Shown: in pieces, positions 46,182 to 57,893 of the stretch
How positions within the stretch are numbered: position 1 is the first letter of the stretch
Layout of the letters: every line of letters starts with the position of its first letter
DNA from: Pareuzebyella sediminis
GTDB taxonomy: Bacteria; Bacteroidota; Bacteroidia; Flavobacteriales; Flavobacteriaceae
Length of the DNA: 64,000 nucleotides
Reading direction: 5' to 3'
Assembly: GCF_008367235.1 (NCBI RefSeq)
Contig: NZ_VTZS01000008.1
Span: forward strand, 28,039 to 92,038
Translations under genes and position numbers: made by a program
The notes under the pieces: generated by a model
What the model was told of the DNA's origin: nothing
Seen by the model: only the letters and a program-made list of their open reading frames with translations
Databases searched by the model: none

Positions 46182-47123
46182 TCATTTTACCACCTTGTCG
46201 GATTGAAAACCATTGACGTCCAACCAATGAATAAAGGCATCGAACCAACGATTGCTTGTACGGTTCGGGTTTCCTAGACCAAAACCATGTCCCCCGTTTT
46301 GATAGAGGTGGAACTCTACGGGAATCCCCGCTTTGTACCACGAATCAATCACCCCGAACTGACCCCTAAAAAGGAAGTCATCACTGGCTATTACGTTGAA
46401 CATTGGTGGGGCATTCTTAGGTACCTCAACGGGTCCCATGCCACCATAAATTGGGCCTATAAAAGCTAATTTCATAGTTTTTGAATGAAGCGTTGAATGC
46501 ATAGTAAGTCCCGCCCCCGCCGAAAAGCCTATCATTCCTATTCTATCGGTATCAACGCCCCACTCCTTAGCGCGGTCTACTATCATGGCGTAGGCGGCTT
46601 CTGCATCCTCTAGTTGGTTAGACAGGTCCATTTGCCTACGGGGGGCAGGTGTTTCGTCCTTTTTCCCATTTGAATTTTCAGCAGGTGCAGGAGGGCGGGG
46701 TCGGTTCATCCAAGCCGTAAAATCATCAAGCGAGTCCGCCGTAGGGTGCAGACGATATTTAAGTACAAACGCAGCGTATCCTTGCTTGGCAAGTGCTTCA
46801 GCTACTTCCCACCCCTCGTTACCTAAAGAAAGCCATCTGAAACCACCACCGGGTGCCACAATGACCGCTGCTCCGTTAGCTTTTCCAGGCTCGGGAAGGA
46901 AAGGCGTCAAAGTCGCTTTTGTGATATTTCTCGCCATAGGGTCGCCCCACTGTTTAAACCAAGATTCCGATGCGGGTTGGTCATCCACCCCACCGGTGTT
47001 GAGTGGAATGGCATTTGGCTCCGAAGGGGCCTCAAGGGGATAGATGGTACCGTCTTGTGCGAAGGCTGATATAGCAAAGAGCGATAGCATGCCTAGAATT
47101 GCGAATTTAAATTGGTGTAACAT
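46182..47123 (-). CDS. secreted alpha/beta hydrolase (acetylxylan-esterase/BD-FAE-like)
   Basis: 313 aa. Signal peptide (FAILGMLSLFAISAFAQ). Oxyanion region VIVAPGGGFRWLSLGNEG, nucleophile GFSAGAGLTMHS (Ser in GxSxG), and His in HLYQNGGHGFGLG. It resembles small esterases that remove acetyl or feruloyl groups from xylan. It is the last gene of the 46-62 kb operon, 103 bp after the gene upstream. Specificity is inferred from context. Confidence 0.82.
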   Translation of the reverse strand: MLHQFKFAILGMLSLFAISAFAQDGTIYPLEAPSEPNAIPLNTGGVDDQPASESWFKQWGDPMARNITKATLTPFLPEPGKANGAAVIVAPGGGFRWLSLGNEGWEVAEALAKQGYAAFVLKYRLHPTADSLDDFTAWMNRPRPPAPAENSNGKKDETPAPRRQMDLSNQLEDAEAAYAMIVDRAKEWGVDTDRIGMIGFSAGAGLTMHSTLHSKTMKLAFIGPIYGGMGPVEVPKNAPPMFNVIASDDFLFRGQFGVIDSWYKAGIPVEFHLYQNGGHGFGLGNPNRTSNRWFDAFIHWLDVNGFQSDKVVK

Positions 47124-47226
47124 AGTGTCTTGTTTTAATGAGTTTAATTTATTTTAACGTTGCTATTTGGCTGTCCTAAAGGTTGTCTGTACTGAATTTT
47201 TAAAAATACACATAGGTGTAATTCGC

Positions 47227-49206
<1,980 letters not shown>

Positions 49207-51936
49207 TTATTTATTTTTAAATATGATACCGCCCTTACTTGGAATTTTGATAGTGACTTGTTTGTCTTTTTTTAGTTTGATGGTTTCCATGCGGCCAGTT
49301 AATGTTGCATCATCTTGGAATACGGTCAGCTCATCACCTTTGGCAAACATGGGCAGGGTAAGATTCAGGTCTAAGGTTTCTTCTTGGGCATTTACCCCTA
49401 CGACAAACCATTGTTGCTCATGCCTTCTCGCCAAAACCACGTATTTTCCGGGATAGCCGTCCAAATACATGGTTTCATCCCAGGTAGTAGGCACACTTAT
49501 CATAAAATCCATTGCCCAGTTCGGAGCATCGTTCAGGTTATTAGGAGTTAGGGCGAAGAACTGCACGGGATTTTGATAGAGCACCGCGGTTGCCAATTGA
49601 AATACATCACTTGTCAATCGTTTTTGACCTTTTTCGTTTCCTTTGTTAAAAAATTTGTTGAGTACCGTTCCGCCAAATTCCATACTACCCACGGTGTTTC
49701 TCATAAAAGGATGAAGGGTCGCATAAAAAGCTTCTTTTTGACGAACATCTTCAGAAAACACCAACATTTCTGAAGCGAGAACCGCTTCGCTTCCCGCATA
49801 GTTTGGGAACATCCGTTCCCATCCGCGAGGTAAAGTAGCCCCGTGAAAAACTACCATAAGGCCATAGTCATTGGCATCGGACAAGATATCTTCATACAAG
49901 CGCATGGTTTCTTGTTTATCGCCTCCGAAAAAATCGGATTTAATGCCTTTAACCCCCGCTTCTTTCAACCATTTCATCTCCTTTTTACGGGCTATGGAAG
50001 TGTTCATTTTATCCTTAGGGGTTTGAAACGCATCGTTCGCGGTTCCGTTGGAATTGTACCAAAGAAATACGGCAATTCCCTTACTTTTCGCATAGGTGAT
50101 CAATTCTTCCATACGCTCATACCCAATGCGCCTATCCCACCAAGCGTCGATTAATATGTACTCATAGTTCATTTCGGCAGCCAAGTCAATATATTTCACC
50201 TGATCTTCGTAGTTCATGCTAGCATCTTGCCAGATAATCCAACTCCAAGTGCCCCGTCCGTATTGATAGTCCTTGCTAGGTTCGTACAAAGGCTTTACCA
50301 CATCAAACGGAATCGTGGTCTCTACAATCGGTTTTAAGGTTTCTCCCACCGTTATCGTTCTCCACGGGGTATGACCGGGAAGGCCCATTTGTGCACCGGA
50401 ACTTCCAAACCCATTATTTTGTCTGTCGTTGGGGAAATCGACCGTAAAAGCTCCTTCTTTAAAATTACTTAAGTGGGAAGCGGGATATTGGCTGTGAACC
50501 CCTGTTTCGCTGACCAATACCCACAAGTTATTTTCTGTATGGAAGAGTCCTGGAAATACATATCCCTCCCTGGCTTTGGTCTCCTCAAGAGGGATATCTG
50601 CTCCATAGCCACTTTCATAACTGGGTGCCGTGCGGGCAAACCCTGTCATCGGGGTCATCATATTCGATAGGAAACTTTTTGTTTTTTCCGGAAACCTGAA
50701 ACCCGTGGCCTCAGTTTTTACGACGCAACTGATATGGGCTTCCTGGGGATATATTTTATACCGAAAAGCCACATCGTTGTTACTGATGTTGAAAATTAAA
50801 TCAAAGGCATTAATCCCATCTTTTAAAAAGGTAAAGACCGCTTGATTAGCTTTATAGATAACTGAACTTTTCTTTATGTTATTCAAGGAATATGAATCAC
50901 TGACCGTTGTTAGGACCAAACTATCCTTTAAAACCATATTGCTTGTAAAATCTCCTAGGTTCGTATCAAGCCCTAATGGTGCATTCAAAAGAAAAGGTTT
51001 CCCGTCATAGGAAAGACTATAGGTGGGTCTTCCGTTCTCTGTTTTGACCGTCAACCGAATTTTAGTGTCCGGACTAGTGGCGTTCAATTCGATAGTTGTA
51101 GGGACGTTACCCAAAATCTGCAACATCTGATCGGCATAACGCTTCCCTAGTTTACGATATCCCGAGGCGGAAAAATGTAACCTATCCGGAATACCTTCAC
51201 AACCATCGGAAGCAATTACATACGAATTGGGGATAACCTCTGGCAAGGTATTGATGATTTCGTTCATACTGGCGCAGGCTCCGTTTTGGTCCTCGCTCAA
51301 TAGTTCCCCTGCCAACAGCGGAACTTTTTCACCTTCCAGATTGAGGTCCTTCAACAAATCTTCGTATACTCCCTTAACTTTTTTAGGCCATAAGGTATCT
51401 CCCGTGTTCGATTCCCCTTGATGCAATAGAATCCCTTTGATCACCCCATCTTTCTGGGCTTTTTTTGCCAATTCTACCAATCGCCCATAAGGATTGCCGC
51501 CGTACTCATTGATCCAGTTCAGCATCCAATCCGGTGCGGTCTCTACGTAACTTTTATAGTTGTCTTTGTCGTACAGTTCAATTTTACACCCCCCAACGGC
51601 CACGTTGATGACCCCTACTTTTACATCCTTTGGCATATTTTCTGCCATTTTACGGCCAAAGTAGTCGGAAGGGGAGAGTCCGGCATTGCAGTTCGCCAAT
51701 GGGGGTACGGCCGGATACCATTCGCCCCTGGTCCGATTCAAATCGGGACAATCCATCGGACTCATCATCTGAAATCCAGGTACGGGAATAGTATCCCTGA
51801 CTTGTGCCCGTGTTGCCCCCTGCATGTTCGATTGACCAAAGCAGAGGTATATGTGAAAATTGGGGTCTTGTGCCCAGCTATTACTGCTCCATGCCAAGAA
51901 AGTAATTACCGCTATTAGAAAGGTCTTTTTAATCAT
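49207..51936 (-). CDS. SASA-type carbohydrate esterase fused to GH97
   Basis: 909 aa. Signal peptide (KKTFLIAVITFLAWSSNSWA). Residues about 24-255 are an SGNH/SASA (CE6-like) esterase: FGQSNMQG holds the Ser, LLHQGESNTGD the oxyanion residues, and DRLHFSASGY the His. Residues about 270-909 are GH97: VKYIDLAAEMNYEYILIDAW, then GVKGIKSDFFGGDKQETMR. The Asp at the nucleophile position (SDFFG) points to the retaining branch, alpha-galactosidase-like. A single protein that could deacetylate and trim an alpha-linked side chain. Linkage is not predictable. Confidence 0.87.
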   Translation of the reverse strand: MIKKTFLIAVITFLAWSSNSWAQDPNFHIYLCFGQSNMQGATRAQVRDTIPVPGFQMMSPMDCPDLNRTRGEWYPAVPPLANCNAGLSPSDYFGRKMAENMPKDVKVGVINVAVGGCKIELYDKDNYKSYVETAPDWMLNWINEYGGNPYGRLVELAKKAQKDGVIKGILLHQGESNTGDTLWPKKVKGVYEDLLKDLNLEGEKVPLLAGELLSEDQNGACASMNEIINTLPEVIPNSYVIASDGCEGIPDRLHFSASGYRKLGKRYADQMLQILGNVPTTIELNATSPDTKIRLTVKTENGRPTYSLSYDGKPFLLNAPLGLDTNLGDFTSNMVLKDSLVLTTVSDSYSLNNIKKSSVIYKANQAVFTFLKDGINAFDLIFNISNNDVAFRYKIYPQEAHISCVVKTEATGFRFPEKTKSFLSNMMTPMTGFARTAPSYESGYGADIPLEETKAREGYVFPGLFHTENNLWVLVSETGVHSQYPASHLSNFKEGAFTVDFPNDRQNNGFGSSGAQMGLPGHTPWRTITVGETLKPIVETTIPFDVVKPLYEPSKDYQYGRGTWSWIIWQDASMNYEDQVKYIDLAAEMNYEYILIDAWWDRRIGYERMEELITYAKSKGIAVFLWYNSNGTANDAFQTPKDKMNTSIARKKEMKWLKEAGVKGIKSDFFGGDKQETMRLYEDILSDANDYGLMVVFHGATLPRGWERMFPNYAGSEAVLASEMLVFSEDVRQKEAFYATLHPFMRNTVGSMEFGGTVLNKFFNKGNEKGQKRLTSDVFQLATAVLYQNPVQFFALTPNNLNDAPNWAMDFMISVPTTWDETMYLDGYPGKYVVLARRHEQQWFVVGVNAQEETLDLNLTLPMFAKGDELTVFQDDATLTGRMETIKLKKDKQVTIKIPSKGGIIFKNK

Positions 51937-51951
51937 TTTTACTTTTTCTGA

Positions 51952-53700
51952 TTATTCTGGGATGACATCATTTGACTTAGTAGCATAAAGCCCTAGAAGA
52001 CATCCTGTAAAACCCCCCGCTACATCAGTGGATAATATATCACCGGAAACGGCACCTCCTAAAGTTTTGAATTCAATACCATTTAAAGAGAATTGAAACT
52101 CATATTTATCACCATTTGCAACTATCTTCAAATCAATGGTCTTGTTCAAATCTATTTTTTCGGCAGCCAAAATTTCAGATTTCATCTCGGCCCTTCTGTT
52201 GGGTTTATAGTTTTTTTCAAGGACCACAAAATAATCTTTGTCTTTTCTGGTCACACCAAAAACGTAGTTTGAATTTTCATTTTGAAGCGCCACTACACCG
52301 GCCAAATCTTTCTCGGATTTCGGTTGGTATTCCAAGGTTGTGGAAAAGCTAAAGCTATTATGCTGTTGTCTGTAGAATAGGGTAGAGGTAGGTTTTCTCT
52401 GCTTGATATTGGTTTCGAACGGCGTAATTTCCAGTCCCTTTTTGGTCTGCTCCATAAAGGCTTCCCGTGGCCCTCGAAGTCCAATCCAACGAAAATCCAA
52501 TTTCTCCGAAGAAAAATCCTCGGTATATGTGAAATTGCCATTGGGCAAATACCCATCCTGTCCCGTCTTGCTTTCTACACCTTCCGGCAATTTCAGTTTG
52601 GGCTCCATAGGCACCAGTCCGTTTTCGAAAACAGGATATTCACCGGACCAATCTACGGGCAAAATAAAGGTTTCCCTACCAGTATTGACCCTATTCTCCT
52701 CATTGGGACGTACGGCCAAGAACACCCCATAATATTCGTCGTTCGGACCCTTGACCAAATCCGCGTGGCCGGCCCAATCCACTTTGTTTTTTCGTTCTTT
52801 GGGAAAATAACGCTGTGTCAAAATAGGATTGCTGGGAGCAGGGGTATAGGGGCCCTTGGGACTGTCACTTTTAAAGATGACCTCACTATGCCAATCCCCT
52901 GTACCGCCTTCGGCGCACATTAAGTAATACCTTCCATCTTTTTTATAGATATGTGGAGCTTCTATCCATATCGGTTTATCATTGATATCAACGCCTCCGT
53001 CTACAATGATTTTGTCCGTACCCGGAATTACTTGGTCATTTTCTACGTCATACTCCCAAATTTTGATGACCCTATGTCCATTGTACAACGCTTTGCCTTC
53101 ATCTGGTGCATCATTGTGAACAATATACCCTTTACCGTCCTCATCAAAGAAAATGGAGGGATCAATTCCGCCAAAATCTAGCTTAATTGGGCTGCCCCAA
53201 CCTTTCTTAGGGTCTTTCGTTTTCACTATAATATTTCCCAGTCCACCAGAAAAGGCCGTAACAATCATATAAAATGTATCATTGTGCGGGTTGTAAGTTA
53301 TACCAGGGGCATACACACCTTGACTAATACCGGTATCATGAGGGTTGAACTCAGTAATGTCATCTAAAACACCACCTAAATCAGTCCAATTGACTAAATC
53401 TTTTGAGTGGAAAATGGGTACTCCAGGAAACATGGCAAAAGAGGAGCAAACCATATAATAGTCGTCTCCCTTTCTGGTAATGGCAGGGTCTGGGTAACAC
53501 CCCTGTAAAATGGGATTATAAAATTCCCCGTCTTCCAAAGGATTTTCTTCATAGATCTTGGCTTTTCCTTCATAAGTCACCTGTTTAAACACAGGGTGGT
53601 TTTTAGCCGGTGGTTGGTCTTTGATCCGTTTATAATTAAAACCGTAAAGTACCAAGACTGTTGCCAGCATGGCGGTCAATGCTATTTTGCTTCTTCTCAT
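51952..53700 (-). CDS. GH43 family glycosidase with C-terminal beta-sandwich
   Basis: About 582 aa from ATG 53700 (ATG 53715 is equally possible). Signal anchor (KIALTAMLATVLVLYGF). Five-bladed propeller with the three GH43 acidic residues in GCYPDPAITRKGDDYYMV, GGIDPSIFFDEDGKGYI and IWIEAPHIYKKDGRYY. The last 190 residues form the GH43 C2 jelly-roll found in beta-xylosidases and arabinofuranosidases. A likely xylosidase or arabinofuranosidase of the operon. Confidence 0.9.
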   Translation of the reverse strand: MRRSKIALTAMLATVLVLYGFNYKRIKDQPPAKNHPVFKQVTYEGKAKIYEENPLEDGEFYNPILQGCYPDPAITRKGDDYYMVCSSFAMFPGVPIFHSKDLVNWTDLGGVLDDITEFNPHDTGISQGVYAPGITYNPHNDTFYMIVTAFSGGLGNIIVKTKDPKKGWGSPIKLDFGGIDPSIFFDEDGKGYIVHNDAPDEGKALYNGHRVIKIWEYDVENDQVIPGTDKIIVDGGVDINDKPIWIEAPHIYKKDGRYYLMCAEGGTGDWHSEVIFKSDSPKGPYTPAPSNPILTQRYFPKERKNKVDWAGHADLVKGPNDEYYGVFLAVRPNEENRVNTGRETFILPVDWSGEYPVFENGLVPMEPKLKLPEGVESKTGQDGYLPNGNFTYTEDFSSEKLDFRWIGLRGPREAFMEQTKKGLEITPFETNIKQRKPTSTLFYRQQHNSFSFSTTLEYQPKSEKDLAGVVALQNENSNYVFGVTRKDKDYFVVLEKNYKPNRRAEMKSEILAAEKIDLNKTIDLKIVANGDKYEFQFSLNGIEFKTLGGAVSGDILSTDVAGGFTGCLLGLYATKSNDVIPE

Positions 53701-53733
53701 ATCTTCAAATTTCACTTAGTATTCTATTACTTT

Positions 53734-55089
53734 TTAGTTATCCCAATATTTATGGGCCCAGGCGATCCAAGTACTCCAGTTGGGCCCGGTACTGTGACCG
53801 CCCGCATGTTGCCTAAAAGCGACTTCTCCAGAAGTCAAGGCACGTCCAATTACCGGATATTCTTCACTTTCCATACCCTTTTTGCCGAGGAGGGCATATA
53901 CTGGGGACGCATGAAGTCCGGCTAGGAACATGCCTTTGCCATCCACCCAATTTCCTTCGATGAACGGTGAACCCACACTTATAAAAACAGGTCTAGGCGC
54001 ACATAATGCGATAAGTTCATGGGCATCAACGGGCAAGTCATCTACGGTAAGGGAGCTCGCATATTTAATGAAATTTCCTGCAAACCAGTGGTACTCTCCA
54101 CTAGAAGCCAAATTTTCTACCATCTCACCAAAATTCCTTCGTAATAGGGAAGCTCCTCCAGCCCCGGAGCTTCCAATGAAGCCTAAAGAAAACCGTGGGT
54201 CGAAGGCCATGGTGACCAAGGCCGCCTTACCGTAGCGCGAGGTTCCTTCTATACCGATTTTTGAGGCATCGATTTTAGGTTGGGTTTCAAAATAGTCCAT
54301 GGCCCTTCCTGCCCCCCAGGCCCAAGCACGTAGCACACCCCATTGTTCTGGGCTTCTGTGAGCTCCTTTATTGACGAGACCTATAATTCCTGAGGTTAAT
54401 CCCGCACCATGATCCGCCTGAATAGTTGAAGGTACCAATATGGCATAGCCCCAGTTCTGTGAGATCAGCTGTTGTTTCCATAAAGGCTCATAGGAGGACA
54501 TGAAATAACTGTTGGGTTCTGTGGGCGGTGGACCAAATGGCCAATTGATAAAGCCAAAACGGGTGACTAAAGGCACCGCTTTTTCTGTGTCTTTCGGAAG
54601 GCCTATCAACAACTCTATATTGACTTCGATATCGGGATGGTCGCTATTATCCACCTTGCCTATAAGCAGCGTTTCCGTCACGGGATATGGGCCTGCCGTG
54701 GTATCTTTTTCGGACACGACGGTCCAACGTACATCGGGAATATTATTGGGGACATGACCGTACATCTCCTTTTCAAACTGTGCCACTATTTCCGGTCTTC
54801 TGCTATCCCACCAAGCTTTTTCTGTTCTTACTTGAGTTCCGTTTGAAGTAACTAATGGGTCAGGAAGGGAATAGGAACCAACTTTATTTTCATCGGTGTT
54901 CGCCGCATTGGGGTCAGCGGGATTTCCCGACGGTCCTGGACGATTAGGGATTGTAATTCCCAATTGCTCCTTCATTTGGGAGAAGTCTTGTTGGGTATAT
55001 TTGGCGATACTGTCCCTTGACCTGTCATTGTTCTGAGCACGCACTAGGACAGCGCTCAAAAAAATAAATAGGTAAAGTACTTTTTTCAT
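53734..55089 (-). CDS. CE15 glucuronoyl esterase
   Basis: 451 aa from ATG 55089 (the ATG at 55107 would overlap the gene upstream). Signal peptide (KKVLYLFIFLSAVLVRAQ). Nucleophile motif GTSRYGKAAL (usual form GCSRxGK), and the catalytic His in RQHAGGHSTGPNW. CE15 enzymes cut the ester between glucuronic acid of xylan and lignin alcohols, or simple glucuronoyl esters. Its presence is a strong sign that the operon acts on an acidic, glucuronic-acid-bearing xylan. Confidence 0.88.
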   Translation of the reverse strand: MKKVLYLFIFLSAVLVRAQNNDRSRDSIAKYTQQDFSQMKEQLGITIPNRPGPSGNPADPNAANTDENKVGSYSLPDPLVTSNGTQVRTEKAWWDSRRPEIVAQFEKEMYGHVPNNIPDVRWTVVSEKDTTAGPYPVTETLLIGKVDNSDHPDIEVNIELLIGLPKDTEKAVPLVTRFGFINWPFGPPPTEPNSYFMSSYEPLWKQQLISQNWGYAILVPSTIQADHGAGLTSGIIGLVNKGAHRSPEQWGVLRAWAWGAGRAMDYFETQPKIDASKIGIEGTSRYGKAALVTMAFDPRFSLGFIGSSGAGGASLLRRNFGEMVENLASSGEYHWFAGNFIKYASSLTVDDLPVDAHELIALCAPRPVFISVGSPFIEGNWVDGKGMFLAGLHASPVYALLGKKGMESEEYPVIGRALTSGEVAFRQHAGGHSTGPNWSTWIAWAHKYWDN

Positions 55090-55091
55090 GT

Positions 55092-56663
55092 TTACTGATT
55101 TACCCAATTTTCTCCTTCATCGGTCCTTCGCCATTCAAAATAGTTATCGAGCACATGTAAGGAAGCCTCACTAGGAACCGGACCTACATGTGGTTCTTGT
55201 TCAAAATACATCACTTTAGGGTTATCCTCGCTAAATGCGGGCCATTCCGGAAGGGTGTCCCCGTTTGGATTACCGTATTTTGTAAAGTTGGTCCAATAGG
55301 TACCCATAGCTTCGGAAATAGCGCTGTCAGATACAGCCAAATCTGGATTGTTTCCATCTAAATTCTGAAAAACATAGGCTACTTCCTGACCGTGTGGGGA
55401 GCCGGACCCGAATTTTGGAGAATCTTCGGGATACTCCGGATGCTGGTCAAAATAGTAATAGTACACTTTGGAATTTCCGTTCTTTGATTGAAGCCGTGCC
55501 CAGCTCCAGGTATGCCAGCCAAATGCGGCATCACGGGCCAAATCCCTGGCGGTTTTGGGAACGGAATTTTCACCGAGGGGATAGGCCTCTAACAAATCTT
55601 TGGAAAACCGGCCATATCTGTTTTCAACGTTTGTTATAAATTCTTCGGGCGTTTTTTCACGGGAGAAGCTGGCACCTTCATCGGAATTATACCCGATAAG
55701 TACCGGCACATCATTAAATTTTCCTTGTTCGTACAGTGTAAATTGATCATCGGGAATCACATGTCCGTCGATAATGGGCCAAGCGCCTCCCATGCCCATA
55801 CCCATGGGTAGTTGGTTCACCGGAGTGTTTCTTAAGTCTTGTATCGAATTTGCCCCTACTTTTTCGGCATAGGCCAAACCTTCTTTTTCTGCAGTGGTCA
55901 AGGTTTTCATGTTTTCTCCTGGAAATGTCACCGGCCTGGATGGACCAAAAGAGCCTCCGCTCTGGGAAATGGCACCTTGAAACAATCCTTTGGCCAAAGG
56001 GGAGGCACACAACATACTCACCGAAATACCTCCGGCAGATTCACCGAAGATTGTCACTTTATCCGGATCGCCTCCAAAGGCCGCGATGTTGTTCTTCACC
56101 CATTGTAAACCTGCTATTTGGTCAAGAATACCGTAGTTGCCGGAAACCTTATCTGGATTTTCAGCACTCAATTCAGGATGCGCCAGAAAGCCGATTTGAC
56201 CCACGCGATAGGCGATACTGACCAAGACCACCCCTTTTTTGGCAAGGGCCGCCCCGTCGTAAACAGGTTCGGAAGTAGCACCAAAACTAAAGCCCCCGCC
56301 ATAGATCCATACGAGTACGGGAATTTTTTCTTCTGGTGAAGTCGATGGGGTCCAAACATTCAGGTACAGACAGTCCTCGCTTTTTCCATTTTGGTCGTTT
56401 CCTTGAATGGGAGCAGGACCAAATTCGGTTGTTTCCTTAACGCCTTCCCATGGTTTTACGGGTTGTGGGGCTTTCCATCGTAAATCGCCCACGGGAGGTG
56501 CGGCAAAAGGAATTCCCTTAAAAATGGTGAGGCTATCTTCTACTGTTCCCTGAACCATACCATCTGCAATTTTGACTTGACCAGGAATGGGTTCCTGCTC
56601 TTTTTTACAAGAAGCAAAAGCCATTATTAATAGTAGAAAGAGAGATAGTGTACTATTTTTCAT
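55092..56663 (-). CDS. type-B carboxylesterase lipoprotein
   Basis: 523 aa. Lipoprotein signal (LLLIMAFASCKKEQ). Conserved EDCLYLNVWTP and the nucleophile elbow GESAGGISVSML; the His lies near SPHGQEVAYVF. The length fits the family. It probably removes acyl groups from the operon substrate at the cell surface. It ends 2 bp before the CE15 start and begins 15 bp after the CE1-like gene upstream, so is co-transcribed. Confidence 0.88.
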   Translation of the reverse strand: MKNSTLSLFLLLIMAFASCKKEQEPIPGQVKIADGMVQGTVEDSLTIFKGIPFAAPPVGDLRWKAPQPVKPWEGVKETTEFGPAPIQGNDQNGKSEDCLYLNVWTPSTSPEEKIPVLVWIYGGGFSFGATSEPVYDGAALAKKGVVLVSIAYRVGQIGFLAHPELSAENPDKVSGNYGILDQIAGLQWVKNNIAAFGGDPDKVTIFGESAGGISVSMLCASPLAKGLFQGAISQSGGSFGPSRPVTFPGENMKTLTTAEKEGLAYAEKVGANSIQDLRNTPVNQLPMGMGMGGAWPIIDGHVIPDDQFTLYEQGKFNDVPVLIGYNSDEGASFSREKTPEEFITNVENRYGRFSKDLLEAYPLGENSVPKTARDLARDAAFGWHTWSWARLQSKNGNSKVYYYYFDQHPEYPEDSPKFGSGSPHGQEVAYVFQNLDGNNPDLAVSDSAISEAMGTYWTNFTKYGNPNGDTLPEWPAFSEDNPKVMYFEQEPHVGPVPSEASLHVLDNYFEWRRTDEGENWVNQ

Positions 56664-56678
56664 AACGGATGATTCGGT

Positions 56679-57881
56679 TTAGTTGTTCAGGTCTTTCCAA
56701 AGATTAGGTAGAAACCTATAATACAGTAGATGGCGCCAAGTTGACCAGTCATGTCCGCCATTGCCGCCCACATAGTAATCGTGTGCTATATCATGGTTAT
56801 TTAATGCATCGACGAGCCCTTGCACCCTAGCGTTGAAAAAGCCTTCCGCTTCCTTTGTCCCTTGACCTACAAAAAGATAATCGACCTTATCATTGACTTT
56901 TGAATCGGTCAAAAAATCCTTCAACGAAGTTTCCGCATCGGTATCCCCAGCACTAAGAATTCCAAAGTTTGCAAAAAGATCAAGCGACCTGAATCCGATG
57001 AACATGCTGTGACGCCCTCCCATGGACAAGCCGGAAATGGCCCTTCCTTTAGGAGATGTTATCGTACTATAATTTTCATCAACGACTGGAATCACGTGGT
57101 TTCGTAGCTCCCTTTCAAAAATATCAAAGGTCAATTGTGCATGCTCAGGATGATTCCGATGAATGACCTGATTGTTGGGTATGGCAATAATCATTGGTTT
57201 TGCCTTGCCTTCTGCCAAAAGATTATCCATAATAAAGTTTGCCCTTCCATCATACATCCAATTGGATGGTAGTTCGCCACTACCTCCGACCAGATAGAGT
57301 ACTGGATATTCTTTACTGGAATTATAGCCGGGAGGAGTGTACACATAGAGTTCACGTTCGCCATGGGTAACATCAGAATGGTAAATGTGACGCGTAACAT
57401 TTCCATGAGGTACATTTTTAGCATCATAATATGCAGGGCCATCTCCATGTACGATCAACTGGCTATAGGGGGGCATGGCCGTGAATGCCGCTTGTGTATT
57501 GTTCGGATCGGCCATTTGAACATCGTCAACCCTTACATGATAGGCATACATATCAGGAGGGAGGGGCCCAATGGTCAAGGTCCAAAGGCCATCGTCTCCT
57601 TTCGTAAAGGGGATCGGGTCTCTCCCTTTACCCAGTGCTGTGTTGATCGCTCCTTGATGTAATTCCACTTTTTGTGCGTCTGGAGCCATCAATCGAAATG
57701 TAACGGTCTGGTCATCATGCACCTCCGGGGAGTTCACCCTTGCACTAAAAGGAATCAATCCTTCCGTATCTTTTTGGGGGTTATAGTCCAAGTTAACATT
57801 CGCTTGCTGCCCATAGCCAAGTGTTGCGGTTAACAGCAAAACCGAGGCGAAAATTAGAAAAGTAAAATTATTAAATATCAT
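56679..57881 (-). CDS. CE1-like esterase with N-terminal CBM48-type domain
   Basis: 400 aa. Signal peptide (FLIFASVLLLTATLGYG). Residues about 30-135 form an early-set beta-sandwich (DQTVTFRLMAPDAQKVELHQ). The esterase part has AISGLSMGGRHSMF (Ser) and GGNGGHDWSTWRHLLY (His). It resembles bacterial feruloyl esterases linked to xylanolytic loci. It is in the same operon as CE15 and the GH43 genes. Confidence 0.88.
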   Translation of the reverse strand: MIFNNFTFLIFASVLLLTATLGYGQQANVNLDYNPQKDTEGLIPFSARVNSPEVHDDQTVTFRLMAPDAQKVELHQGAINTALGKGRDPIPFTKGDDGLWTLTIGPLPPDMYAYHVRVDDVQMADPNNTQAAFTAMPPYSQLIVHGDGPAYYDAKNVPHGNVTRHIYHSDVTHGERELYVYTPPGYNSSKEYPVLYLVGGSGELPSNWMYDGRANFIMDNLLAEGKAKPMIIAIPNNQVIHRNHPEHAQLTFDIFERELRNHVIPVVDENYSTITSPKGRAISGLSMGGRHSMFIGFRSLDLFANFGILSAGDTDAETSLKDFLTDSKVNDKVDYLFVGQGTKEAEGFFNARVQGLVDALNNHDIAHDYYVGGNGGHDWSTWRHLLYYRFLPNLWKDLNN

Positions 57882-57893
57882 CGTAGTGTTGCT

